Of a DNA stretch of 64,000 nt, positions 8,549-16,869 are shown piece by piece. The DNA is from Hymenobacter actinosclerus (GTDB lineage Bacteria; Bacteroidota; Bacteroidia; Cytophagales; Hymenobacteraceae): assembly GCF_900111515.1 (NCBI RefSeq), contig NZ_FOHS01000003.1, positions 1-64,000 of the forward strand. Reading direction: 5' to 3'. Positions within the stretch are counted from its first letter, which is position 1, and every line of letters begins with the position of its first letter. The translations under genes were made by a program, and so were the position numbers. The notes beneath the pieces are model-generated. The model had not been told where the DNA came from and made no database searches. It saw nothing but the letters and a program-made list of their open reading frames with translations.

Positions 8549-9772
8549 ATGGCAGATATTACGTGCTCGTTCTGCGGCAAGAACAAGAAAGACGTTACGG
8601 TGATGATTTCGGGCATTAATGCTCACATCTGCGAGCGATGCGTGGGGCAGGCCCAGCAAATCCTGAACGAGGAAAATAAGATTCGGGCCAACTCGAAGAC
8701 TCCGAAATTCAACCTCGTGAAGCCCCGCGAGATGAAGGACTACCTCGACCAGTACGTGGTGGGCCAGGATGAAGCCAAGAAGGTGATGTCGGTGGCGGTG
8801 TACAACCACTACAAGCGCCTGATGCAGACGCCGCAGAAAGACGATGTGGTGATTGAAAAGTCGAACATCATCATGGTGGGCGAAACCGGCACGGGCAAAA
8901 CCTTTCTTACGCGCATGCTGGCCAACATCCTGCAGGTGCCCTTCTGCATCGCCGACGCCACCGTGCTCACGGAGGCCGGCTACGTGGGCGAGGACGTGGA
9001 AAGCATCCTCACGCGCCTGCTCCAGGCCGCCGACTACAACGTGGAAGCGGCCGAGCGCGGCATTGTGTACATCGACGAAATCGACAAGATTGCCCGCAAG
9101 AGCGACAACCCCAGCATCACGCGCGACGTGAGCGGCGAGGGCGTGCAGCAGGCCATGCTGAAGCTGCTGGAAGGCACGACGGTGAACGTGCCGCCCCACG
9201 GCGGCCGCAAGCACCCCGAGCAGAAGATGATTACGGTGAACACCGAGAACATCCTCTTCATCTGCGGCGGCGCCTTCGTGGGCATTGAGCGCATCATCAA
9301 AAACCGCCTCAACACCAAGCCCATTGGCTTCGCCAAAACCCAGCTCGAGGAGCAGCACGACACCAACAACTTCCTGCGCTACGTCACGGCCCAGGACCTC
9401 AAGTCGTTTGGCCTGATACCCGAGCTGATTGGCCGCCTGCCGGTGCTCACCCACCTCAACCCGCTCGACCACGCCACGCTGCGCAAAATCCTGACCGAGC
9501 CCAAAAACTCCATCGTCAAGCAGTACCAGCGCCTGTTCGACATGGAAGGCATTGAGTTGAGCTTCTCGGAAGGCGCCCTCGAATATATTGTGGTGAAAGC
9601 CGACGAGTACCGCCTCGGCGCCCGCGGTCTGCGCAGCATCTGCGAAGGCATTATGACCGACGCCATGTTCGATATGCCCTCCGAGGAAGGCGTGAAGGAA
9701 CTAGTCATCGACGAGGACTACGCCCGGAGCAAGTTCGAGCAGACCGCTATGAAGCAGCTGCGGGCGGCGTAA
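8549..9772 (+). CDS. clpX: ATP-dependent Clp protease ATPase subunit ClpX
   Basis: A 407-aa AAA+ unfoldase that feeds substrates to ClpP. The N-terminal zinc-binding domain has Cys6, Cys9, Cys28 and Cys31. Walker A GETGTGKT is at residues 111-118 and Walker B VYIDEID at about 173-179. The sensor and small-domain sequences ([29 protein letters not shown]) are intact. Length and start agree with the family. It follows clpP but has its own -7 promoter element. Just downstream the base composition falls abruptly and an unexplained tRNA-like sequence appears. Confidence 0.98.
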   Translation: MADITCSFCGKNKKDVTVMISGINAHICERCVGQAQQILNEENKIRANSKTPKFNLVKPREMKDYLDQYVVGQDEAKKVMSVAVYNHYKRLMQTPQKDDVVIEKSNIIMVGETGTGKTFLTRMLANILQVPFCIADATVLTEAGYVGEDVESILTRLLQAADYNVEAAERGIVYIDEIDKIARKSDNPSITRDVSGEGVQQAMLKLLEGTTVNVPPHGGRKHPEQKMITVNTENILFICGGAFVGIERIIKNRLNTKPIGFAKTQLEEQHDTNNFLRYVTAQDLKSFGLIPELIGRLPVLTHLNPLDHATLRKILTEPKNSIVKQYQRLFDMEGIELSFSEGALEYIVVKADEYRLGARGLRSICEGIMTDAMFDMPSEEGVKELVIDEDYARSKFEQTAMKQLRAA

Positions 9773-9960
9773 TAATTTCACAAGTGCTCTTTCAAATGGA
9801 AAGAGCGAAGAGCCTGAGTTTAAAGGTTGCTTTGACTATTGACTTTACGATGTCGTTAGTTGGGATTCTGACGTTCTCACCACTCCTATTTGTGTTGCTG
9901 ACCCAAAACCTGACGAACATGCTGACAAAGTTCACAAGTGTAGTAGGTGGAGTAGCTCTC
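9773..9960 (+). other. AT-richer intergenic stretch after clpX, no supported gene
   Basis: This stretch is distinctly less GC-rich than clpX. A small hairpin (GCTCTTTC pairing with GAAAGAGC, about 9785-9806) lies at its start. A 79-codon open frame (9784-10023) can be read through it, but the product is not recognizable and its codon use is unlike neighbouring genes, so I do not call a CDS. It may be residue of an inserted element or part of a longer non-coding RNA ending at 10066. Confidence 0.4.
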
Positions 9961-10066
9961 GTGGGGGAACGGTTTCCAGACTCCGTACTATCAGACATTG
10001 GAAGCATAGAAGAAGCATCCTGAATTCAGGACTGAGAGCGGGGGTTCGAGTCCCCCACCCCCACCA
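9961..10066 (+). ncRNA. tRNA/tmRNA-like RNA or gene remnant
   Basis: The 3' end has a textbook T-arm (GGGGG-TTCGAGT-CCCCC at 10040-10056), then ACCCCCA and an encoded CCA (10064-10066), and a transcription terminator a few bases later. GTGGGGG at 9961-9967 could pair with CCCCCAC at 10058-10064 to close the structure. An ACGG/CCGT stem and a palindrome CCTGAATTCAGG (about 10019-10030) lie between. No valid anticodon arm can be drawn, and the tmRNA 5' signature and tag-reading frame are absent. It could be the 3' part of ssrA left by an integration event, a degenerate class-II tRNA or a novel tRNA-like RNA. Confidence 0.4.
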
Positions 10067-10071
10067 GACTC

Positions 10072-10110
10072 AAAAGAGCCTCACTAGAAACTTCTGGTGA
10101 GGCTCTTTTT
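10072..10110 (+). terminator. Terminator after tRNA-like 3' end
   Basis: AAAAGAGCCTCAC pairs with GTGAGGCTCTTTTT across a 12-nt loop. Its position six bases after the CCA shows that the tRNA-like sequence is, or was, the end of a transcript. Confidence 0.85.
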
Positions 10111-10221
10111 CTATCAATTCTTAGAGCGTGCGGGCAAGCCAAACATTCACTTCCCGAAACTCACCGTTTTTTAAGGTAACAAATACTTGGCAGCACTTTT
10201 TGCCACCTGAACTGCACCTAC

Positions 10222-10342
10222 AGCGGATTTCAGGTTGGTGTACCGGGTCGTTCTGGTGTCGCGCCTCACCCCCCGGCCCCCTCTCCGAAAAGGAGAGGGG
10301 GAGCCAGTCGAATGCAGGCTGTACACCAACCCGAAATTCGCT
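10222..10342 (+). repeat. MITE-like nested inverted-repeat element
   Basis: Terminal arms of 22 bp (10222-10243 and 10321-10342) agree at 19 of 22 positions when one is reverse-complemented. Inside is a second hairpin, CCCCTCTCC and GGAGAGGGG around 10278-10300. Total length is 121 bp and there is no coding capacity, as expected of a non-autonomous element. Only this copy was noticed in the window. Confidence 0.6.
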
Positions 10343-10527
10343 CTAACTACGGCAGTAGCAGTAGCAACTCGACCAGTTCGCCAATAGTGCTTCAAGTTGC
10401 CAAATCACTATTGGCGAGCTGGGGATGGGGCTATTTTGAAGGACTGCACTTTATTTCGCTCGTGGGCACCGCCGGGATGTTGTTAGTAGCTAACCTGATT
10501 ATCCACCGGAGGGTCGCCCCGGGCTAG
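10312..10527 (+). pseudogene. Possible gene fragment cut by the inverted-repeat element
   Basis: An open frame of 71 codons begins inside the inverted repeat and ends with a hydrophobic segment (LHFISLVGTAGMLLVANLI) and a basic tail HRRVAPG. This resembles the last transmembrane helix and cytoplasmic tail of a membrane protein. No clear promoter precedes it and I do not recognize the family. It may be the 3' remnant of a gene interrupted by the element, or chance. Confidence 0.25.
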
Positions 10528-10546
10528 ATAGGCCTCATCAACGCGC

Positions 10547-10581
10547 AACTGGGCCGCCCCGAGTGGCAGGGCGGCCCAGTT
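10547..10581. terminator. Hairpin downstream of hmp
   Basis: AACTGGGCCGCCC and GGGCGGCCCAGTT form a 13-bp stem. It lies 30 nt past the hmp stop and is followed by T-rich sequence only on the plus strand. It probably ends the convergent transcripts here, but it is not a classical terminator for hmp. Confidence 0.5.
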
Positions 10582-10610
10582 CTTATTGGTCAATGGCGCT
10601 CAGATGGCGG

Positions 10611-11822
10611 TTACACGCTCAGCGTGGCCGGACCGAACTCCTCGAAGTGAATGGCCTCGCGGGGTACGCCCAGCGCGGCCAGGTCCTGCACCTGCTTGCG
10701 GATGAAGGGCGCGGGGCCGCAGATGTAATAGTCGGCGTCGGCGGGCAGCAGCGTGCCGCCGTTCAGAGTATTCAGGTCCACGATGCCCTGGTAGTGGCCC
10801 TCCTGCTCGGGGCTGGTGGCCAGCTTGTCGTAGAAGATGTGCTGCTGTACCTGCTCATGGCGGGCGGCCAGCTCGGCTACCGGCTGGCGAAAAGCGTGCA
10901 CCTGCGGATTGCGGCTGCCGTGCACCCACAAGACCTCGCGGGGGCTGTTGGTGGAAATCAGGTGTTCGAGCATGCTCAGCAGGGGCGTCTGGCCCACGCC
11001 GCCGCTCACCAATACCACGGGGGTCGGCTTGGCGGTGTCGAGCATGAAGTCGCCGGCCGGAGCGGCCAGCTCCACGATGCCGCCTTCCTCCACAAAGTCG
11101 TGCAGGCGGTTGCTGATCATGCCGTTGGGGTGCTGGGGGTTGCCAGCCTCCTTTTTCACCGAAATGCGGTAGTACTCGCCGTTGGGGGCGCTGGAGAGGC
11201 TGTACTGACGGGGCTGGAACAGGTTCAGCTCGGGCAGGAACAGCTTCAGGCTCACGTACTGGCCGGGCTGGAAATCGGCCACCCGGCCGCCGTCAGTCGG
11301 GTACAGGTAGAAGGAGGTAATTTCATCGGATTCGGCCACCTTACGCTTTACGGTGAAGGGGCGCCAGCCGGTCCAGCCGCCCTCCTGGTTGGCCGCCTTT
11401 TGGTAGAGGCCGCTTTCGAGGCCGCTCATCAGGCCGGCCAGCTCGTTGTAGGCGGTGGCCCAGGCGTCGAGCAGTTCGGGCGTGGCGGCGTCGCCCAGCA
11501 CCTCCCCGATGGAGGCAATCAGGTGGCGGCCCACAATGGCGTAGTGCTCGGGCCGGATATCGAGGCTGACGTGCTTGTGGCCGATTTTGGTAACGGCATG
11601 CACGAGCACCGAGGGGTCCTCGATGTTTTCGGCGTAGGCCAGCACGGCCATGGCCAGCGCCATCTGCTGCTTGCCGTTCTGCTGATTGCCCATGTTGAAG
11701 ACGTTCTTCAGCTCGGGGTTGTGCTCGAACATGCGGCGGTAGAAGTGCGTCGTGAGGGCCACGCCGTGCTCGCGCAGGGTATTTACGGTGGCCGTTACGA
11801 GGGCTTTCTGATCGGTATTCAT
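10611..11822 (-). CDS. hmp: Flavohemoprotein (nitric oxide dioxygenase)
   Basis: This 403-aa cytoplasmic protein converts nitric oxide and O2 to nitrate using NAD(P)H. An N-terminal globin domain carries the haem-ligating His84 (GHKHVSLDI) and distal Tyr28. An FAD-binding domain with RQYSLSSAP and an NAD-binding domain with SGGVGQTPLLSML and YICGPAPFI follow. The length is standard. It lies downstream of an Rrf2-family regulator with 60 bp between them, and that gap carries a palindrome also found at the regulator's own promoter. This points to NO-responsive control by the NsrR-like protein. A hairpin follows the gene at 10547. Confidence 0.97.
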   Translation of the reverse strand: MNTDQKALVTATVNTLREHGVALTTHFYRRMFEHNPELKNVFNMGNQQNGKQQMALAMAVLAYAENIEDPSVLVHAVTKIGHKHVSLDIRPEHYAIVGRHLIASIGEVLGDAATPELLDAWATAYNELAGLMSGLESGLYQKAANQEGGWTGWRPFTVKRKVAESDEITSFYLYPTDGGRVADFQPGQYVSLKLFLPELNLFQPRQYSLSSAPNGEYYRISVKKEAGNPQHPNGMISNRLHDFVEEGGIVELAAPAGDFMLDTAKPTPVVLVSGGVGQTPLLSMLEHLISTNSPREVLWVHGSRNPQVHAFRQPVAELAARHEQVQQHIFYDKLATSPEQEGHYQGIVDLNTLNGGTLLPADADYYICGPAPFIRKQVQDLAALGVPREAIHFEEFGPATLSV

Positions 11823-11841
11823 AAAGAAGAGAACTAGGTTA

Positions 11842-11865
11842 TTACCGGATGATTTTGTCCGGTAT
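11842..11865. promoter_or_regulatory. Putative Rrf2/NsrR-like operator before hmp
   Basis: On the minus strand the sequence ATACCGGA-CAAAATCA-TCCGGTAA is a dyad centred 31 nt before the hmp start. It shares 19 of its first 23 positions with the site in the regulator's own promoter (12360-12382). The shared pattern and the Rrf2 neighbour suggest an operator. Confidence 0.6.
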
Positions 11866-11882
11866 CTGGATAAAAAAAGGGT

Positions 11883-12332
11883 TCAACTGAATTGGCGCAG
11901 GAAGCCCAGGCCGTCGTGCACCTTGCCGGCCAGCTCGCCGATGGTGTGGGTGCGCAGTACTTCGTTGAGCTGGTCGCGGATGGGCAGGAACTGGTAGTGC
12001 AGCGGGCAGGGCTGCTTGGCCGAGCATTGCGTCAGCCCCAGCGCGCAGCCCTGCAGCATCTGGCCCCCATCAATGGCCAGCACCACCTGCCGGAGCGTAA
12101 CGGTGCGCAGTTGCTCGGGCGTCAGGGTAAAGCCGCCGGTGGGGCCCTTCACCGAGGTTACCAGCCCGGCGCGAACCAGCTGCTGGAGCACCTTGGCGGT
12201 GAAGGCTTCCGGCGAACCAACTTCGGTGGCAATGTCGCGCAGGCCTACCCGGCGGCCACTATCGGCCGACTGCTGCCCGATGTAGATAGCAGCCCGGATA
12301 CCGTACTCGCAGGCCTTGGAGAACATTGCCAT
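11883..12332 (-). CDS. nsrR: Rrf2-family transcriptional regulator, NsrR-like
   Basis: A 149-aa winged-helix regulator with the N-terminal signature MFSKACEYGIRAAIYI and the wing KGPTGGFTL. Three cysteines at 96, 103 and 109 (QGCALGLTQCSAKQPCPLH) have the spacing used to bind an Fe-S cluster in NsrR and IscR. It is encoded just upstream of the nitric-oxide dioxygenase gene, which makes an NO sensor the best guess. Its own promoter overlaps a palindrome repeated before hmp, so it is probably autoregulated. The symbol is assigned by context; an IscR-like or other Rrf2 role is not excluded. Confidence 0.88.
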   Translation of the reverse strand: MAMFSKACEYGIRAAIYIGQQSADSGRRVGLRDIATEVGSPEAFTAKVLQQLVRAGLVTSVKGPTGGFTLTPEQLRTVTLRQVVLAIDGGQMLQGCALGLTQCSAKQPCPLHYQFLPIRDQLNEVLRTHTIGELAGKVHDGLGFLRQFS

Positions 12333-12339
12333 GATGGGA

Positions 12340-12382
12340 CAAAGGTACGGCCGGATTCAATACCGGACAAATACATCCGCTA
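12340..12382 (-). promoter_or_regulatory. Promoter and overlapping operator of the Rrf2 gene
   Basis: On the minus strand TTTG (12368-12371) and TACCTTTG (12340-12347) are separated by 20 nt. The palindromic site ATACCGGACAAA-N2-CATCCG (on the plus strand, 12360-12382) covers the -33 element. Binding there would block RNA polymerase, consistent with autorepression. Confidence 0.65.
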
Positions 12383-12427
12383 TAAAATCCATCCTTTTTG
12401 AGCCAATTAAGGCCCCTTCCCTCCTGC

Positions 12428-14026
12428 TTAGGCCGGAACCAGCCGGCTCGATTTCAGGTACACCACCGTGCGGTTGAGGTAGGGCAGCAGGCCCACCAGC
12501 AGCAGCGTGCCCACCAGCAGCCAGGCCATCAGCTCGTAGTAATCCATGGCGTAGCGGATCTGGCTCTGGCCGTTCACGGCGGCCACCAGCAGCTTGGCGG
12601 CGGCTTTGCCCGAGCGGTCGGGCGCGAGGCCGTGGGCCAGCAGCCGGCCGGCCTGGGCGTCGAGCGTGTGGCGGACTACGGGGTTGGTGCGGGTGAGCAC
12701 GTCCTGGAAAGCGCTGTAGTGGCGGCCCTTCTCCAGCAGCTCGAAAAAATTGAGCAGCGCCACGCTGGCACAGTACCCCATATAGCGCACCGCCAGGCAA
12801 ATGCCCGCCGCCGAGGGCCCCAGCGCCACCGGCACCGAGGCAATGGCGAACACGATGGTGGGCACCATCACGAGCCCGATGCCCAGGCCCTGCACGAACA
12901 GCGGCCCGTAGAACGTATCCTCGTTGGCCTGGGTATCAAACAGGAAAAACATGACCACGTGGAAGCCCAGCAGCAGCCCGAAGCCCGCCAGCCAGATAAA
13001 GCGGATGCGCACCTGTTGCAGCGTGAGGGCCGCGGCTACCACCACGCCCACCACCAGCCCGGCCAGGTTCAGCAGGTTGAGGTAGGAAACGTGCATCGGG
13101 TCGAGGCGGAGCACGGTGGCGAAAAACCCGTTGGTGATGCCGCCCGCAAACCGGCACAGGTACAGAATGAACAGCAGCAGCAGCCCGATTTTGTAGTTGC
13201 GAATCCGGAAGATGGCCAGCGCGGTGTAGGGCCGCTTGAGGCTGCGCTGCCGCAGCACGTACAGCCCCCCCAGGCCCAGAATGGCCAGCACGCTCCGCCG
13301 GATGCGCAGGTCGGCGAGCCAGTAGTACTCTTGGCCGTAGATGGCAATGTAGCCCAGCAGCACCAGCACGATGCTGTAGAGCGCGAAGCTCTGCCAGTCG
13401 AGCCGGCGCAGCGGGAAGTGCACGTCGAGCCGGATGTTGTTCATGCTTACCAGCAGCGCCAGCAGGCCGGGCACGTAGGAGAAGATGACGCCCTTGTACA
13501 CGGCGTTGAAGTTGAACGAGTCGATAAGGTCGGCCGTGACCAGGTTGTTGAAGGGCAGCGCGCAAATCAGCATGCCAAAGAACACCGAGAAGCTGATCTC
13601 CCGGGCCCGCTCGCTCCGCAGACGCGTGAACATGAAGGCCAACGACAGGTTGACGGCGCTGGCAAACAGGATGCCCTGCACAAAGCGCAGCGGAAACAGC
13701 ACGTACAGGTCCTGGGTCTGGTAGCAGCCGTAGGCCACCGCCAGTTGCAGTAGCGTGATGACGATGAAGTACTCCTTGGTGGCCAGATACTGGAAAAACC
13801 GCCGTTCCAGGGCGTAGAACCCCGCGTAGCCCGAGTAGAACAGGGCTACGGCAAACTGAATGTCGGCCGGCTCGCTGCCGTAGTAGCCGGCGGCGGCATT
13901 GGTGTTGGCCAGCGGCAGGAAGAACAGCACCAGCCCCGGCAGCAGCACACTGAACAGAACGACCTTCACGAGCCATTCGGGCATCCAGGGCCGGAACAGC
14001 GGCAGCAGCGGCAGGGGCTTATCCAC
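12428..14026 (-). CDS. MFS efflux transporter, inner-membrane component
   Basis: A 532-aa protein with about 14 hydrophobic segments, as in the DHA2 (EmrB/QacA) group of proton-driven drug exporters. The strongest evidence is context: its start overlaps the end of an HlyD-type adaptor gene by 8 bp, and a TolC-type outer-membrane gene lies upstream in the same direction, so the three should form a tripartite pump. The classical EmrB motifs are diverged, so the substrate cannot be predicted. An organic compound or antibiotic is likely from family precedent. It is the last gene of the operon. Confidence 0.85.
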   Translation of the reverse strand: MDKPLPLLPLFRPWMPEWLVKVVLFSVLLPGLVLFFLPLANTNAAAGYYGSEPADIQFAVALFYSGYAGFYALERRFFQYLATKEYFIVITLLQLAVAYGCYQTQDLYVLFPLRFVQGILFASAVNLSLAFMFTRLRSERAREISFSVFFGMLICALPFNNLVTADLIDSFNFNAVYKGVIFSYVPGLLALLVSMNNIRLDVHFPLRRLDWQSFALYSIVLVLLGYIAIYGQEYYWLADLRIRRSVLAILGLGGLYVLRQRSLKRPYTALAIFRIRNYKIGLLLLFILYLCRFAGGITNGFFATVLRLDPMHVSYLNLLNLAGLVVGVVVAAALTLQQVRIRFIWLAGFGLLLGFHVVMFFLFDTQANEDTFYGPLFVQGLGIGLVMVPTIVFAIASVPVALGPSAAGICLAVRYMGYCASVALLNFFELLEKGRHYSAFQDVLTRTNPVVRHTLDAQAGRLLAHGLAPDRSGKAAAKLLVAAVNGQSQIRYAMDYYELMAWLLVGTLLLVGLLPYLNRTVVYLKSSRLVPA

Positions 14027-15125
14027 GGCGCGGGCGCTGGGCGGCTACTGTTGCGCCGGTTGCGTGGGGCGGCTGCTCCTTGGTCACCGACACGTTCACG
14101 TTCATGCCCACCTTCAGCAAATCCAGTTCGGCCCGGGCGCCGGTTACCCGGATGCGCACGGGCACGCGCTGCACGATTTTGACGTAGTTGCCGGTGGAGT
14201 TGTCGGGCGGCAGCAGCGAGAAGCTGGAGCCCGTGGCCGGCGAAAACGAAATAATGGTACCCTTGAACAGGTGGTCGGGGTAGGCGTCGGCGGTGAAGGT
14301 GGCCGTGTCGCCGAGTTGCAGGCTGGCCAGCTGGGTTTCCTTGTAGTTGGCTACCACCCACTTGTCGGTTTCGTTGTTCACCACGTAGGCCAGCACCTCG
14401 CCGGCGTCTATCATCTGGCCCGCTTCCACGGTGCGGCGGCCCATGCGGCCGTCGTAGGGCGCCACAATGGTCGTGTAGCTCACATCGAGCTTGTGGCGGT
14501 CGAGCAGGGCCCGCAGGTTGGCAATCTGGGCTTTCACCACGCCTTTTTCCAGCTCGGTGTCGGCTATTTTCGAGCGGGCCGCCGCGTAGGTATCCTGGGC
14601 GGCCTGGTACTCGCTACGGCTCACATCGAGCGTGGCCTGCATGGCTTCGAGCTGCTGCTGGGTGGCCGATTCTTCGGCCGTAAGCTTCTGGTAGCGGTTG
14701 TAGTCGAGCTGCTGCTTCCAGAGGCGGGCCTTGGCGGCCGTTACCTGGGCGCTGGCCGCCCGGGCCGATTCGCCCAACGTCTGCACGTTGCTGGCCAGTA
14801 CCCGCAGGTGGGCTTCTTCGCGCTCAATGGCGGCCTCGGTCTGGGCCTGCTGGATGGTGTACTCGCGCGGGTCGATGAGCAGCAGCGTATCGCCCTTGCG
14901 CACCACCTCATTTTCCTCAAATTTCACCGCCACAATAAAGCCGCCGGCCCGCGAAATAACCGGGTTTACGTACTCCTGCACCTGGGCGTCGTTGGTTTGC
15001 TCGGCCACGTGGAAATCCCACAGCGTGCGCACGCCCCACACGGCCAGCACCGCCACCGTGAGGCCCGCCAGCCAGCCCGTAATCCTGGTAATCAGCCGGT
15101 CGGTAACCGTGTATCTTCTTTTCAT
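14019..15125 (-). CDS. HlyD/EmrA-family periplasmic adaptor
   Basis: A 368-aa membrane-fusion protein. One N-terminal membrane anchor (about residues 16-35, LAGLTVAVLAVWGV) is followed by the lipoyl/barrel half ISRAGGFIVAVKFEENEVVRKGDTLLLIDP. A long coiled-coil hairpin and the returning half VAPYDGRMGRRTVEAGQMI come next. It would link the MFS pump encoded downstream (8-bp overlap) to the TolC-like channel encoded upstream. A GTCAT-type inverted repeat occupies the gap to the tolC-like gene. Confidence 0.93.
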   Translation of the reverse strand: MKRRYTVTDRLITRITGWLAGLTVAVLAVWGVRTLWDFHVAEQTNDAQVQEYVNPVISRAGGFIVAVKFEENEVVRKGDTLLLIDPREYTIQQAQTEAAIEREEAHLRVLASNVQTLGESARAASAQVTAAKARLWKQQLDYNRYQKLTAEESATQQQLEAMQATLDVSRSEYQAAQDTYAAARSKIADTELEKGVVKAQIANLRALLDRHKLDVSYTTIVAPYDGRMGRRTVEAGQMIDAGEVLAYVVNNETDKWVVANYKETQLASLQLGDTATFTADAYPDHLFKGTIISFSPATGSSFSLLPPDNSTGNYVKIVQRVPVRIRVTGARAELDLLKVGMNVNVSVTKEQPPHATGATVAAQRPRRG

Positions 15126-15170
15126 TTTAGGGTAAATTCGGGGTTGATGGTACTGTCGTACTGATTGACC

Positions 15171-15275
15171 GTCATGCTGAGCGGAGCCAAAGCATCTCTA
15201 CCGCTTCGTTGAGAGTGAGTTGATTACTGTTGCGGTAGAGATGCTTCGACTTCGCTTCGCTCCGCTCAGCATGAC
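15171..15275 (+). repeat. GTCAT-type intergenic inverted repeat, copy 2
   Basis: Outer arms GTCATGCTGAGCGGAGC / GCTCAGCATGAC and inner arms GCATCTCTACCGC / GCGGTAGAGATGC enclose the centre. The right arm carries an extra CTTCG-type insertion. It sits inside the efflux operon between the TolC-like and HlyD-like genes. A short quasi-tandem GGGCTGA repeat follows to about 15294. Confidence 0.9.
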
Positions 15276-15314
15276 GGGCTGAGGGCTGAGGGCTACCAGC
15301 TTTCAGCTAAAAGC

Positions 15315-16664
15315 TCATAGCGTGCCGACTACGTTTTGCAGCCGGTAGTATTTGTTCTGGGCCTGAATGCGGGCGGCGGCCAGCTCGAACTGGGTTTGCA
15401 GCACCTGCACGTCGGCGTCGAGCAGGTCGGTGATGAGGGCGGTTTGGTGGAAGTAGGTGTTTTTGACGATGCGGCCGTTTTCGCGGGCCTGGGCCACGTT
15501 CACCTCGGCCACCCCAATGCGCACCAGCGCCTCCTGGTAACGCAGGTAGCCCTCGTTCACCTGCTGGCGCACGCGGTCCTGGGTGTCGTGGTGCATTTCC
15601 TCTTCCTTGGCCAGCTCCAGGCGGGCCGCCTTTTCCTTGTGCACATTGTGGTAGAGCGCCGAAATCGGGAACGAGGCCCGGATGCCGGCAATGCCCAGTG
15701 AGTACCAGTAGGGGTTGTAGGGATAGAGGAAAATCTGGGGGTTGGCGTAGTAGAAGTCGCCGTACATGCCCACTTTGGGCCGCACGTTGGCCTGCACCTG
15801 CCGCACGTTCAGGCGGCTCAGCTCGGTTTGCTGCTCCGAAAGCTGGTTGAGGAAGGAGTGCTCCAGCGCCTCGGCCAGGTAGGCGGGGTAAGCGTGCAGT
15901 TCGTTGGAAGCCGGGTCGGCCAGCGGCGCAGGCTGGATGGTGCGCTCGTCGGGCTCGCCGATGAGCTGGTTGAGCTTCTGGCTGGCCAGGCGCAGGTCGT
16001 TTTCAATGGTTACCAGGGCCAGCTTGCGCCTTGACAGTTCCAGGCGCACCCGCAGCAGGTCGCTTTTCAGCACCACGCCGTTGCGGTGCAGCGCCTCAAT
16101 TTCGAGCAGCTGCTTTTCCTGGTTGCGGATATCCTCGCGCAGCAGCCCCCGGAAAATAGCGGCCTGCTGCAACTCCAGGTAGCGGCTAGCGGCCAGGTAG
16201 CGGATATCGGACACGGCCTGGGCCTGCTCGACCCCGGCCAGCCGCAGCCGGATGCGCTCCTGCTCAATTTTGAGGTTGAGCTTGTTGCCGTTGTAAATAT
16301 TGAGGTAGAAATCGGCCCCCACCCGGTAGAGCGTGTGGATGACTTCGTGCTGCTCGGGGGCGCTAAGCAGGCCGTTGGTGTAAATGGGAATGTTGGTGGC
16401 CTTCTCGGCGCTGCCCATCACGCCGATTTCCGGCAGGCGCTCGGTTATGGCGTCCCGCACTTCCTCCTGGCCCACGGCCACGGCCTGCTTTTTAATAGTC
16501 ACAACCCGGCTGTGCTCATCGGCCCGCTGCCAGACTTCGGGCAGCGTCAGGCGGAGCGTATCGGTGGGGGGAGATTGGGTTAGGGAAGTGGGGTGATGCT
16601 GGGCTCGCAGAGCGCCGCCGGTGAGTGCTAGTGCCGCCGATAAAAGCAGCCGTCCCTGTCGCAT
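15315..16664 (-). CDS. TolC-family outer membrane efflux protein
   Basis: A 449-aa outer-membrane channel subunit. A signal peptide (MRQGRLLLSAALALTGGALRAQ) is followed by the two internally repeated helical-barrel halves of the OEP family, with typical segments such as DIRYLAASRYLELQQA and RVRQQVNEGYLRYQEA. I chose the ATG at 16664, which yields this signal peptide, over a longer upstream reading without one. A -7 element (16691-16698) lies 27 nt upstream. First gene of the efflux operon and divergent from an AraC regulator. Confidence 0.9.
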   Translation of the reverse strand: MRQGRLLLSAALALTGGALRAQHHPTSLTQSPPTDTLRLTLPEVWQRADEHSRVVTIKKQAVAVGQEEVRDAITERLPEIGVMGSAEKATNIPIYTNGLLSAPEQHEVIHTLYRVGADFYLNIYNGNKLNLKIEQERIRLRLAGVEQAQAVSDIRYLAASRYLELQQAAIFRGLLREDIRNQEKQLLEIEALHRNGVVLKSDLLRVRLELSRRKLALVTIENDLRLASQKLNQLIGEPDERTIQPAPLADPASNELHAYPAYLAEALEHSFLNQLSEQQTELSRLNVRQVQANVRPKVGMYGDFYYANPQIFLYPYNPYWYSLGIAGIRASFPISALYHNVHKEKAARLELAKEEEMHHDTQDRVRQQVNEGYLRYQEALVRIGVAEVNVAQARENGRIVKNTYFHQTALITDLLDADVQVLQTQFELAAARIQAQNKYYRLQNVVGTL

Positions 16665-16690
16665 AATGGGGTTGTCGTGGTTTCGAGGGG

Positions 16691-16698
16691 CAAAAGTA
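16691..16698 (-). promoter_or_regulatory. -7 element of efflux operon promoter
   Basis: TACTTTTG on the minus strand matches TAnnTTTG and lies 27 nt before the TolC-like start. The 205-bp divergent region (16665-16869) would also hold the AraC regulator's binding sites, but none can be named. Confidence 0.6.
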
Positions 16699-16869
16699 CC
16701 GGGGCGAAAAGGCGCATACTTTTTATAAACGGCCAATTCGTTATTGATTCCGGCCCAGTGCCGACTTTTGCCTGAATTTGCGCCCGGCCCCTGCGTACTT
16801 CGTAAGGTTGCCGGCGCTTACGGCGCCACGCTGCCCGCCCTCCCCTACCCTGTTCAACCCTGCTACCCA

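Noticed and set aside
9784..10023. 79-aa frame after clpX
   Set aside because: No homology recognized, codon use unlike neighbours, and it overlaps the structured tRNA-like sequence; kept only as a note.
9680..10066. Complete tmRNA (ssrA)
   Set aside because: The 3' end fits, but no 5' tRNA-like half (GGNTTCGAC) nor tag-encoding frame was found in the available space after clpX.
10563..13753. Long plus-strand frames of 424 and 451 aa
   Set aside because: They are antisense to hmp and the MFS gene and carry no recognizable domains.
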